Notes under the pieces: generated by a model
Databases searched by the model: none
What the model saw: the letters and a program-made list of their open reading frames with translations, nothing else
Told to the model about the DNA's origin: nothing
Shown here: piece by piece, positions 1 to 8,216 of the stretch
How the letters are laid out: the number at the start of each line of letters is the position of its first letter
How positions within the stretch are numbered: the first letter of the stretch is position 1
Translations under genes and position numbers: made by a program
From: Chitinophagaceae bacterium
Lineage (GTDB): Bacteria > Bacteroidota > Bacteroidia > Chitinophagales > Chitinophagaceae
Assembly: GCA_016720825.1 (NCBI GenBank)
Contig: JADKJV010000004.1
Span: 124,001-188,000, forward strand
Direction of reading: 5' to 3'
DNA length: 64,000 nt

Positions 1-2
1 AT

Positions 3-1763
3 AACCTGGGTGACTGGTTTAACGGTACAACGAATACCGTGCTTACCGGTTTTGGCCGCTGCAGCAGGGTGGCCACGGCTCCCTGGGGTGATGAGGCCTA
101 TCCCAGTAATCCACGGATGTACTACATCGAGATCACACCTACCTGTACTGATGCGCAAAAACAACTGCAGCAGATTACTTTCTCCAATGTAACCACATCC
201 GGTTCCAATGCACCTTTCCCCAATGATGTGATCCTTGCGGTTTCCGGTGTATCTTATTCTCAAACGGTAGCAGATGTAATTACACCCTGTGATTGCGCTG
301 GCCCGAACGGAAGTATAGCATTAACGGTATCAGGCAGTTCATCACCGTATACCTACAGCTGGAATACTACGCCTGTTCAAAACGGCGCCACAGCAACCGG
401 ACTGGCACCGGGTACATACACCTGTACAATTACAGATGCAAATGGATGTACCGCTCCTTACACCGGAACAGTAACGCTGAACAATAATGCTGCGATGAAT
501 GCCACAGCTACCCCTGCATCCGTTTGCCCGGGAGGAAGTGCACAGCTTTCGGCGAATGTTACAACAGGAACGCTTACTACTTATACATGGACGCCGGGTT
601 CATTAACAGGGCAGACTGTTACCGTAAATCCGGCCGGCACTGCAACGTATACCGTAAATGCTTCCAACGCACTCGGCTGTACTGCATCAGCGCAGGTAAC
701 GGTGACGATGAATCCGGTACCTGCTGCGCCCGTTGTGAATAATGTAACAATCTGTTCCGGAAGCAATACGGTATTGCAGGTGCAATCGCCGCTTCCCGGA
801 TATATTTACAACTGGTATGATCTGGCTGCAGGCGGGACTTTACTGAATACAGGCACTGCTTATTCCCTCACGAATGTTACGGCAACAGCTACTTATTACG
901 TGGAAGCTGTCAATGCCACAAACTGCAACAGTAATACAAGAACCCCGGTTACGGTAACTGTACAGCAACCCGTAGCACCACAAAGCGCTGACGTAACTAT
1001 TTGCCGGGGCACCGACGCAACACTGACTGTACTGAATCCGCAGGCAGGGTTTACGTATAACTGGTTCACTGCTGCCACTGGCGGAACAGCTGTTGCAACG
1101 GGAACCAGTTATACAGCAACAGCAGTAAATGCACCTGTTGTTTACTATATAGACGCGGTGACGTCATTGGGTTGTATCAGTCCCACAAGAACGGCAGTCA
1201 ATATCACACTGTATCCTGTAATGACTGAGCCGGTTGTTACTGTTACCAATGTAAGTTTTACAGCCATTACTTTCAGCTGGGCTCCTGTACCCGGTGCTGT
1301 TGGTTACCAGGTGAGCACAAACGGGGGAGGAAGTTTCCAGTCGCCCAGTTCAGGGGCTACAGGCACCACACATACCATCAGCGGCCTGGCAGGAAATACA
1401 ACGATCGTCCTTGTTGTGAAAGCCCTGGGTCCATTGCCCTGCCAGAACAGTTTCTGGTCTGAACCCATTTCGGGAACAACACTCAGCACGAAAGAAATTT
1501 TTGTACCGAATGTTTTTACACCCAATGGTGATGGAAAAAATGATGTGCTGAAAGTGTATGGGAATTACCTTGCCAGTATGCGCTTCAGCATTTTTAACCA
1601 ATGGGGGGAATTGATTTTTGTTTCCACAAACCTGAATACCGGGTGGGACGGCACTTATAAAAACAAAGCACAGCCTGTGGGTGTGTATGCATATACATTG
1701 AAAGTTACACGGCAGGACGGGACTGTTGTTGAGAAGAAAGGGGCTGTTAATTTAATCCGCTGA
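3..1763 (+). CDS. Gliding motility-associated surface protein, T9SS type-B sorting domain (5' partial)
   Basis: The reading frame is open to the window edge, so only the C-terminal part (about 585 residues) is present. It contains a SprB-type repeat (about residues 90-155, ending in the DANGC motif), two similar Ig-like modules of about 80 residues starting near VTICSG and VTICRG, a fibronectin-III-like stretch, and a C-terminal domain beginning VPNVFTPNGDGKNDV and ending with the WDGTYKNKAQPVGVYAYTLKV-type strand pattern (seen as GWDGTYKN and PVGVYAYTLKV). That last domain is the gliding-motility-associated (type B) signal used by the type IX secretion system, so the protein should be exported and held on the cell surface. 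It is followed after 2 bases by a PorP/SprF gene, the usual anchoring partner of type-B cargo. The adhesive role is inferred from the family. Confidence 0.9.
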   Translation, partial: NLGDWFNGTTNTVLTGFGRCSRVATAPWGDEAYPSNPRMYYIEITPTCTDAQKQLQQITFSNVTTSGSNAPFPNDVILAVSGVSYSQTVADVITPCDCAGPNGSIALTVSGSSSPYTYSWNTTPVQNGATATGLAPGTYTCTITDANGCTAPYTGTVTLNNNAAMNATATPASVCPGGSAQLSANVTTGTLTTYTWTPGSLTGQTVTVNPAGTATYTVNASNALGCTASAQVTVTMNPVPAAPVVNNVTICSGSNTVLQVQSPLPGYIYNWYDLAAGGTLLNTGTAYSLTNVTATATYYVEAVNATNCNSNTRTPVTVTVQQPVAPQSADVTICRGTDATLTVLNPQAGFTYNWFTAATGGTAVATGTSYTATAVNAPVVYYIDAVTSLGCISPTRTAVNITLYPVMTEPVVTVTNVSFTAITFSWAPVPGAVGYQVSTNGGGSFQSPSSGATGTTHTISGLAGNTTIVLVVKALGPLPCQNSFWSEPISGTTLSTKEIFVPNVFTPNGDGKNDVLKVYGNYLASMRFSIFNQWGELIFVSTNLNTGWDGTYKNKAQPVGVYAYTLKVTRQDGTVVEKKGAVNLIR

Positions 1764-1765
1764 TA

Positions 1766-2764
1766 TTGAAAAAATATTTACATATCGTTTTGTTCCTTCT
1801 GGTTATTGGTAAAGAAGCTGATAGCCAGGTGGATCCTCATTTCTCCCAGTTTTATGCCAACCCGCTTTGGTTAAATCCGGGGATGGCAGGGGTGATTGAT
1901 GGTGGCATGCGGATATCCGCGATTTACAGGAATCAATGGAACCAGGTTATGGTGCCTTTTACAACGCGCGGGTTTTCCATGGATTTTCAAACCAATAAAA
2001 ACCTGAATATCGGGGCTTCCATTTTGAACCAGCAGGCCGGCAATGCCGGTTACAACTATAATACCGGCGGTATCACTGTTGCTTACAGTGGTATGCGTTT
2101 TGGCACGGAGAAAGAACAGCAGGTGGTCATTGGTATACAGGCCGGGTTTATCAGCCGTCATTTTGATCCGGCAAAATTCCAGTTTGGTGACCAGTGGAAT
2201 CCGGTTACAGGTTTTGTCCCGTCAACACCAAGTGCCGATCAGCTGGCAAAAACAAGGGCATCCTCACTTGACCTGGGTGCTGGTTTATCTTATATGGATG
2301 GGTCGAAAAACAAATCGGTGAGGCTTTTTGGTGGTTTTTCAGCTTTTCATCTTACAAAGCCGGAAGATCCGTTTATCAGCGCCGGCACGAAATCTTACCT
2401 CCCGGTCAGGTTTAGTGTGCATGGGGGAGCGAGGATCAGCCTGACAGACAATTTCAGCCTGATTCCAAACCTTTTGTGGATGAAGCAGGGGTCAGCCCAG
2501 GAAAAAATGGCGGGTGTGTACGGGGATTATACAGTGAATGAGCAAACCGGGGTGATGTTTGGGTTGAACTACCGTTTCAAGGATGCTATAAGTCCTTTTG
2601 CAGGACTGGCTTATGGGCCTATCGTGCTGGGTGTCAGCTATGATATCAATAATTCCAGTCTGGGTAAAGCCGTCCCGGGCACCAACAGCCTGGAAATCTC
2701 CCTGAGCTGGATTAACAGAAAATCCGGAAAACCATTGCGTTATCTTAGTTGTCCGCGGTTTTAG
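1766..2764 (+). CDS. PorP/SprF family type IX secretion membrane protein
   Basis: This is a 332-residue protein with an N-terminal signal peptide (MKKYLHIVLFLLVIG) and the family opening DPHFSQFYANPLWLNPGMAG, followed by alternating beta-strand-like segments expected of an outer-membrane protein. PorP/SprF proteins are outer-membrane partners that attach type-B T9SS cargo to the surface. It starts at a TTG two bases after the stop of the upstream type-B surface protein, so the two are translationally linked and almost certainly form one operon; that spacing supports the unusual start codon. No frameshift is seen. The dedicated pairing with the upstream protein is inferred from gene order. Confidence 0.9.
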   Translation: MKKYLHIVLFLLVIGKEADSQVDPHFSQFYANPLWLNPGMAGVIDGGMRISAIYRNQWNQVMVPFTTRGFSMDFQTNKNLNIGASILNQQAGNAGYNYNTGGITVAYSGMRFGTEKEQQVVIGIQAGFISRHFDPAKFQFGDQWNPVTGFVPSTPSADQLAKTRASSLDLGAGLSYMDGSKNKSVRLFGGFSAFHLTKPEDPFISAGTKSYLPVRFSVHGGARISLTDNFSLIPNLLWMKQGSAQEKMAGVYGDYTVNEQTGVMFGLNYRFKDAISPFAGLAYGPIVLGVSYDINNSSLGKAVPGTNSLEISLSWINRKSGKPLRYLSCPRF

Positions 2765-2834
2765 TCAGGTATTTAAGTGGATAAGCAGTTGTTTTTCCCC
2801 AAATAGCCGGAAAGCCAAAAAATCAATATCTTAT

Positions 2835-2866
2835 TTTGGTTATTCCCCCCTGCGCCGTTACCTTTG
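2835..2866 (+). promoter_or_regulatory. Promoter of rpsL-rpsG
   Basis: A TTTG at 2835-2838 is followed after 20 nt by TACCTTTG at 2859-2866. This matches the Bacteroidota primary sigma consensus (TTTG, about 20 nt, TAnnTTTG). It leaves a leader of about 20 nt before the rpsL ATG. Confidence 0.75.
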
Positions 2867-2889
2867 CCCTCCCAAAATAAAGGATCAGA

Positions 2890-3270
2890 ATGCCTACTAT
2901 TCAACAGTTAGTACGTAAAGGAAGAGAAATCATCAGGGCCAAGAGCAAATCAAGGGCCCTGGATCAATGCCCCCAGCGCCGCGGTGTTTGTACACGTGTG
3001 TACACAACTACCCCGAAGAAACCGAACTCGGCTCTTCGTAAAGTGGCTAAGGTGCGTTTGACCAACAAAGTGGAAGTTATCGCTTACATTCCGGGTGAAG
3101 GTCACAACCTTCAGGAGCACTCCATCGTGCTGATCCGTGGTGGACGTGTGAAAGACTTACCAGGTGTGCGTTATCATATCGTACGCGGTTCTCTCGATAC
3201 AGCCGGTGTAAAAGACCGTAAGAAGAGCCGTTCCAAATACGGAACCAAGAAAGAAAAGGCTAAAAAATAA
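2890..3270 (+). CDS. rpsL: 30S ribosomal protein S12
   Basis: The 126-residue protein has the normal length for S12, the conserved opening MPTIQQLVRKGR and the decoding-centre segments KKPNSALRKVAKVRL and IRGGRVKDLPGVRYH. S12 sits at the A-site interface of the small subunit and affects decoding fidelity. The gene has its own clear promoter and is followed after 28 nt by rpsG, forming the start of the str operon. Lysines in the KKPNSALRK loop, where streptomycin resistance changes occur in other species, are present in the usual form. Confidence 0.98.
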   Translation: MPTIQQLVRKGREIIRAKSKSRALDQCPQRRGVCTRVYTTTPKKPNSALRKVAKVRLTNKVEVIAYIPGEGHNLQEHSIVLIRGGRVKDLPGVRYHIVRGSLDTAGVKDRKKSRSKYGTKKEKAKK

Positions 3271-3298
3271 TTTTCAATAAACAATCTCAGTTTCAGTC

Positions 3299-3766
3299 AT
3301 GCGGAAAGCACAAGCAAAAAAACTCCCTTTAGCACCGGACCCCAAGTTTAACGACAAACTGGTTACCCGTTTTGTCAACAACCTGATGTGGCAGGGTAAG
3401 AAGAGCGGAGCATTCAACATTTTCTATGATGCGCTGGATAAAGTGAGCAAGCAAACCAGTGAAGATGGTTATGAAGTGTGGAAACGAGCGCTGGCGAATG
3501 TTACTCCCTCTGTGGAAGTTCGCAGCCGTCGTATCGGTGGTGCCACTTTCCAGATTCCTTCTGAGGTTAGGCCTGACCGTAAAATTTCTCTGACCATCAA
3601 ATGGCTGATCCGTTACAGCCGCGAGCGTAATGGCCGCAGCATGTCTGATAAACTGGCTGGTGAAATCGTAGCAGCCAGCAAAGGCGAGGGTGCCGCTTTC
3701 AAAAAGAAAGAAGATACCCATCGTATGGCTGAAGCCAACAAGGCTTTCGCTCACTTCAAAGTATAA
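3299..3766 (+). CDS. rpsG: 30S ribosomal protein S7
   Basis: The 155-residue protein is full length for S7, with the typical MRKAQAKK start, FVNNLMWQGKKSGA, VEVRSRRIGGATFQIP and RGEGAAFKKKEDTHRMAEANKAFAH-like end (seen as GEGAAFKKKEDTHRMAEA). S7 nucleates assembly of the 16S 3' domain. It lies 28 nt after rpsL and is followed at once by a strong hairpin terminator. The elongation-factor G and S10 genes that often complete the str operon do not follow here. Confidence 0.98.
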   Translation: MRKAQAKKLPLAPDPKFNDKLVTRFVNNLMWQGKKSGAFNIFYDALDKVSKQTSEDGYEVWKRALANVTPSVEVRSRRIGGATFQIPSEVRPDRKISLTIKWLIRYSRERNGRSMSDKLAGEIVAASKGEGAAFKKKEDTHRMAEANKAFAHFKV

Positions 3767-3788
3767 AAGTACAACTGCACCAATAAGG

Positions 3789-3819
3789 AACCACCTGTTA
3801 CAACCGGGTGGTTTTTTTA
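3789..3819 (+). terminator. Rho-independent terminator of rpsL-rpsG
   Basis: AACCACC (3789-3795) pairs with GGTGGTT (3807-3813) around a short loop and runs into a T tract. It lies 22 nt after the rpsG stop, so the operon ends here. Confidence 0.85.
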
Positions 3820-4070
3820 TGTCTTTTTTTACCACAAAGGGCACAAGGGAATTTTTCCAAAATTTTTATAAATTTTTTACTTTTCTACAATTTTTTTTTT
3901 TTTTTTCTTTTTTTTCCTTTTAAAAAAAAAATTTTCTCTTAAATAACATTGCCAACTGGCTCGATTCCTTTTGCTTCTCAAAGTCAAGGGGCAAAGGCTT
4001 CACAAGGATGTCCGTTTTTTTGGCAATTTAGGAATCTCTATATCCTACCTTAAATGTTTGGAATTTCTAT
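3820..4070. other. Intergenic region with homopolymer-rich tract
   Basis: No gene is seen. From about 3838 to 3935 the sequence is dominated by T and A runs, including an almost pure T run between 3892 and 3920. Just before it is an ACCACAAAGGGCACAAGGG stretch resembling the arms of the intergenic repeat at 26.24 kb. The tract may be a badly called or degenerate copy of that repeat. The remaining 130 bases show nothing recognisable. Confidence 0.5.
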
Positions 4071-5315
4071 TTATTGATACATAATCTTGAACCAATCAGC
4101 CTGGTATCCATCCGGGAATTTGTTTTCATGTAACACGGAAGCTGTTACAAGGCCAATGGCCATTCACTTGAACACACCTGGTAGCAGAGTGGCACACCAA
4201 TGCACCCACCGAGCAGGAGGGGTATGTTTTTTCGGTTAGAAATTGGGAAAAAGCCACAAACCTTTGCCATCCATTGATCCTATATAAGGCCTGCCATGTT
4301 CTGTGCGGCTGATGATACATCTCTTTGTAATAAATGAATCTGCCTCCAGTGCAGGCATCAGTGTGTAAAGCGCCTGCCGGATTTTACCGGCCAACGCTTC
4401 ACTATCACCATGGCGGAACCAGTCCTGCACTTCTTCCAGTGTATTAAAATAAATATCCTCGGGCATATTGCATCCCAGTTTGAGATATGTTTCACCATCC
4501 GGATATTCCACCGGGGGCAGCAGGTATATGCCATCCAGTTCCGGTGTATTGATTTCATACAGCAGCGACGGCAGGTTCTTTAATCTCTCAATTTCATCTT
4601 CGCTGAGCCTGGCCAGCAGCACCACCTCCGATTTTGCCTGCATCGCCGGTTTGCGCGGACTCAGTGGAAAGAAATTGGCAAAACTGCCGGGTGCCAGTAC
4701 AACAGAAGATGCATGGAACAGGGTGCCGTCATCTGCCACTGCAGTATATACGCCGTTATCCTCTGAGAGTGAGTGAATAGTTTGTGATGATTCCATACCG
4801 CGGTTTTCTCGGAATAGATGGAGCTGTGGTTTCAGCAATAACCTCGGATTAATATACCCGGAAGGTCCGGGCTCAAACATTCCGTTTGCCTCCTGCGGAA
4901 ATTGAAAATCGGGGAATGCTGTACGGAGGTTTTCGGTTTTGTCAAAATAAACCGGACTGGTTTTGTATTGTGTGGCCAATGCAGGCGCATGCTGCAGGTA
5001 TTCATCGCGCTGGTGCGGATTTACATACAGGCAACCAACGGGTGTGTGGAAACGGATACCTGATTCTTTTTCAATGAAAGAATATGCATTTGCAGATTCA
5101 ACATTCAGCCGGGTCCATGCTTCATCTTTTCCAATCAGCCGCTGCACCCGGGCCTGGTCATAATGACTTGAAAAAATTGCGGCATGTTCATAATCATCCG
5201 GTTCATCCGGACCGGTGATAATTACTTTTTTCCCGGTGGCTGATAAATGTTTTGCGGCAGCGGAACCAATCAGTCCCTTGCCGACAACGAGTACGTCTGC
5301 CTGGTTTGTTTTCAC
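4071..5315 (-). CDS. FAD-dependent oxidoreductase, DAO family (frame disrupted near C-terminus)
   Basis: The N-terminus carries a Rossmann FAD-binding motif (VLVVGKGLIGSAAAKHL), then a segment SSHYDQARVQRLIGK resembling the sarcosine/N-methyl-amino-acid oxidase group. These enzymes oxidise an amine or amino acid with FAD. The original frame stops at 4236, after GSMDGKGLWLFPNF, well short of the usual C-terminal FAD-contacting region. A plausible C-terminus (LVTASVLHENKFPDGYQ then ADWFKIMYQ) is readable down to a stop at 4071 and is back in the original frame, so at least two compensating indels lie between about 4140 and 4255. I annotate the whole span as one gene of about 414 codons. The substrate cannot be read from sequence. 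Confidence 0.75.
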
Positions 5316-5344
5316 AATAGCAAAGGTAAGCAGGTGCGGGAATC

Positions 5345-6022
5345 TTATTTGTCCTGCAGGATCGCTTCACCTTTTACCAGCCAGGAAAACCCGAATGCCC
5401 ATAATAAAATCCATTCCAGCACCAGCACCGGGTTGTATTGCCTGATGGCATCCTGCAGCGGTTTGATGGTAGATACGAGTACAAGCCCGAGGATAGAGCC
5501 AAGCATCACCCATCCGCAGGTTTTGTAAATGACATTTCTTTTCTTTTTCTGGGGCGTCATTTCACCTGATGACTTTGTGAAAAGGCAAAGGGAAAAATAA
5601 GCGAAAGTGAGGAACAGGATAATGGCGCCGGAAAAATGGATAATATTCACATACAACGGACTGCTCCGGTGCTGGATATTACAGGCACTGGCCACATCAG
5701 CACTTTGTGTGGGGTTCAGTGCTACTGCTATGGCACAAATGCAGGCCAGTTTGGCTGCATACCGGTCTTTGGGTGTATAGCCATAATATGAAAAAAGAAA
5801 CAAGCCCACCGCACAGAGTGTGCCTGTGAAGTAAGGGCCCATTTTCGTATAGAAATAATCGCTGATTGAAAACTGGACGCGTCCGCAATCACTGCTTAGT
5901 GCCAGGTTCCCGAGCACCAGTACAACGGGTAATGCCAATCCTAAAATGCCGACGGCACGCCGGAGTTTCATGTAGGAGATAGACATCAGTGCGCCGGGAT
6001 CGGGGGAAAGAGTGTCAGACAT
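5345..6022 (-). CDS. Integral membrane protein of unknown function, DUF998-like
   Basis: This 225-residue protein has about six hydrophobic segments, near residues 22-42, 60-82, 90-107, 125-150, 163-185 and 197-216, with short polar loops. The arrangement and the SISDYFYTKMGPYFTG segment in the first loop recall DUF998-type membrane proteins, but I cannot assign a family firmly. It lies 29 nt downstream of the FAD oxidoreductase start on the same strand (the oxidoreductase is the downstream gene), so the two may be co-transcribed. Function unknown. Confidence 0.6.
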   Translation of the reverse strand: MSDTLSPDPGALMSISYMKLRRAVGILGLALPVVLVLGNLALSSDCGRVQFSISDYFYTKMGPYFTGTLCAVGLFLFSYYGYTPKDRYAAKLACICAIAVALNPTQSADVASACNIQHRSSPLYVNIIHFSGAIILFLTFAYFSLCLFTKSSGEMTPQKKKRNVIYKTCGWVMLGSILGLVLVSTIKPLQDAIRQYNPVLVLEWILLWAFGFSWLVKGEAILQDK

Positions 6023-6060
6023 TGCTGTTATTTTAAAATGATCAGTCGTTGTGTGATGCT

Positions 6061-6092
6061 AAAAACACACCCCGGTCATTGGGACCGGGGTG
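6061..6092 (-). terminator. Terminator of icd
   Basis: A perfect 10-bp stem (6068-6077 with 6083-6092, loop of 5) is followed on the minus strand by five T (complement of 6061-6065). It lies downstream of icd and separates it from the membrane-protein gene. Confidence 0.85.
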
Positions 6093-6134
6093 CTGCTAAT
6101 CATTCTAAAAATATGAAAAGTATTCTTATTTCTT

Positions 6135-7367
6135 TTAGCCGAGTTTTTTGGAAAGGTTTTCATTGATGGCTTCCAGGAACTCTTCCGTATAGAGATAATG
6201 TGCACCATGGCTTACTTTATTACCGTGGATACATACAGCGAGGTCTTTTGTCATCTTGCCTTCTTCAACTGTTTCAATACATACCGTTTCAAGTGCATTG
6301 CAGAAATCAATCAGCGCCTGGTTGCCGTCCAGTTTGCCACGGAAGGCGAGCCCCCTTGTCCATGCAAAAATGCTGGCAATGGGATTGGTGGATGTGGGTT
6401 TACCAGCCTGGTGATCGCGGTAGTGACGTGTAACAGTTCCGTGTGCGGCTTCTGCTTCCATCGTTTTCCCGTCAGGCGTGATCAGTACTGAAGTCATTAA
6501 ACCAAGTGATCCAAAACCCTGTGCTACTGTATCGCTTTGTACATCCCCATCGTAGTTTTTGCAGGCCCACACAAAATTGCCGTTCCATTTCAGGGCGCTG
6601 GCAACCATGTCATCAATCAGCCTGTGCTCATAGGTAATACCTGCAGCATCATAGGCAGTTTTGAATTCATTTTTATAAATCTCTTCAAAGATGTCTTTGA
6701 AACGGCCATCATATTTTTTAAGGATGGTGTTTTTGGTAGAGAGATACAGCGGCCATTTTTTGGCCAGTGCCATATTGAAACAGCTGCGTGCAAAACCCTT
6801 GATACTTTCATCCGTATTGTACATCGCCATGGCCACGCCATCCCCTTTGTAATTGTAAACTTCAAAAACCTGGGGTTCACCGCCACCTTCAGGTGTAAAT
6901 GTCATTGTGAGTTTTCCTTTGCCTTTGATCACAGTATCGGTTGCGCGGTACTGGTCACCGAAAGCGTGACGGCCAACAATGATCGGTGCTGTCCAGTTCG
7001 TAACAAGCCTTGGCACATTGCTGATCACAATGGGCTCACGGAAAACAGTTCCGTCAAGTATGTTACGGATAGTGCCATTGGGGCTCTTCCACATTTGTTT
7101 CAGGCTGAATTCTTTTACACGTGCTTCATCCGGTGTGATAGTGGCACATTTAATACCTACGCCATACTGCCTGATCGCATTCGCTGCATCAACAGTTACC
7201 TGGTCATTAGTCTGGTCGCGGTATTCAATACCGAGATCATAATATTTGATATCGAGATCGAGCCAGGGAAGAATGAGTTTGTCTTTGATAAATTTCCAGA
7301 TGATTCGGGTCATTTCATCTCCGTCGAGTTCAACAACGGGATTTGCCACTTTGATCTTTTGTGCCAT
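6135..7367 (-). CDS. icd: NADP-dependent isocitrate dehydrogenase
   Basis: The protein (410 residues from the ATG at 7367) converts isocitrate to 2-oxoglutarate and CO2 in the TCA cycle, making NADPH. It matches the dimeric, eukaryotic-type NADP-ICDH: VVELDGDEMTRIIWK at the N-terminus, the substrate segment KSPNGTIRNILDGTVFREPI, the metal-site region RLIDDMVASALKW, and the coenzyme region AAHGTVTRHYRDHQAGKPTST. A longer frame runs upstream to 7418, but family alignment favours MAQKIKVANPVVELDGDE as the start. A TAAATTTG -7 element lies 34 nt upstream. A strong terminator follows. Confidence 0.95.
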   Translation of the reverse strand: MAQKIKVANPVVELDGDEMTRIIWKFIKDKLILPWLDLDIKYYDLGIEYRDQTNDQVTVDAANAIRQYGVGIKCATITPDEARVKEFSLKQMWKSPNGTIRNILDGTVFREPIVISNVPRLVTNWTAPIIVGRHAFGDQYRATDTVIKGKGKLTMTFTPEGGGEPQVFEVYNYKGDGVAMAMYNTDESIKGFARSCFNMALAKKWPLYLSTKNTILKKYDGRFKDIFEEIYKNEFKTAYDAAGITYEHRLIDDMVASALKWNGNFVWACKNYDGDVQSDTVAQGFGSLGLMTSVLITPDGKTMEAEAAHGTVTRHYRDHQAGKPTSTNPIASIFAWTRGLAFRGKLDGNQALIDFCNALETVCIETVEEGKMTKDLAVCIHGNKVSHGAHYLYTEEFLEAINENLSKKLG

Positions 7368-7400
7368 ACAGTTTATTGTTTTGAGGATTTTTTCAGCATG

Positions 7401-7408
7401 CAAATTTA
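7401..7408 (-). promoter_or_regulatory. -7 element of icd promoter
   Basis: TAAATTTG on the minus strand fits TAnnTTTG and gives a leader of about 30 nt. No good TTG was seen at the -33 position. Confidence 0.45.
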
Positions 7409-7616
7409 ATTGATTCAATGCAGTAAAAACGGGCTGATTTTAGCGCAATACTTCTGCAACGATTGAGGTCGGTCAATCTGATAATGTTTGCTGTTGATAT
7501 GAGTAAATAGCTAAAATACAGCGTTTCAGTAAGGTTTTATCATGGACAAAAATAGGGGTTAATACCTAATCATGACTTAAATCAACATACAGTTCTAAAT
7601 TGCGCAAAACAACACT

Positions 7617-8216
7617 ATGGAAAGATCATCATTTAAAGATTTGCTCCTCCGCTTTGCTGACCTGAGTGATGCCGAGTTTGACGAGTATGTTCAGCCGGTT
7701 TTACAAATAAGGCGTTTTGAAAAAAGGCAGATAATTTCAGAAGCAGGTGAAGTGGAGAATTATGTAAATTTTATCAGCAAGGGACTTGTGCGCCGTTATT
7801 TTGTGCGCGACAGAATGGAACATCATGTTCAGATATCCAGGGAAAGACAACTGGTACTGAATCTGGAATCATTCTACAACAGGAAGCCGGCTGAGTTTAC
7901 GATTGAAGCAATCGAACCTACAGTGCTTGTATCAATATCCTATGCCGACATGGAAAGTGTTTTCGCACGTTCACACCGTCTCGAACACATGGCCCGCAAA
8001 CTGCTTACCTATACCCTGGTGAGTTGTAACAAATGGCATATGCAATTGGTCAGGCATAGTCCAAGGGAAAGATTCCTGAATTTTGTTACCCGTAACCCCG
8101 AACTGTTACAAAGGGTACCACAGAAATTCCTGGCATCTTACCTGAATATTAAACCAGAAACGTTCAGTCGTTTTAAACACCTGCTCCGGAATTATTCCCC
8201 TGCAGTAATGGCTTGA
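7617..8216 (+). CDS. Crp/Fnr family transcriptional regulator
   Basis: The 199-residue protein has an N-terminal cyclic-nucleotide-binding-like beta barrel (about residues 15-125, including EAGEVENYVNFISKGLVRRYF) and a C-terminal helix-turn-helix (about 150-195, with SPRERFLNFVTRNPELLQRVPQ-like sequence, seen as PQKFLASYLNIKPETFSR). This is the usual short Bacteroidota Crp/Fnr type. The phosphate-binding cassette of true cAMP receptors is not evident and no FNR cysteine cluster is visible, so the signal is unknown. It is divergent from icd; its stop abuts the end of the convergent Nramp gene with no spacer. Confidence 0.85.
   Translation: MERSSFKDLLLRFADLSDAEFDEYVQPVLQIRRFEKRQIISEAGEVENYVNFISKGLVRRYFVRDRMEHHVQISRERQLVLNLESFYNRKPAEFTIEAIEPTVLVSISYADMESVFARSHRLEHMARKLLTYTLVSCNKWHMQLVRHSPRERFLNFVTRNPELLQRVPQKFLASYLNIKPETFSRFKHLLRNYSPAVMA

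Noticed and set aside
6537..7409. Long open frame on the plus strand opposite icd (290 codons)
   Set aside because: It lies wholly antisense to a clear isocitrate dehydrogenase gene, has no recognisable motifs, and arises from codon bias of the real gene.
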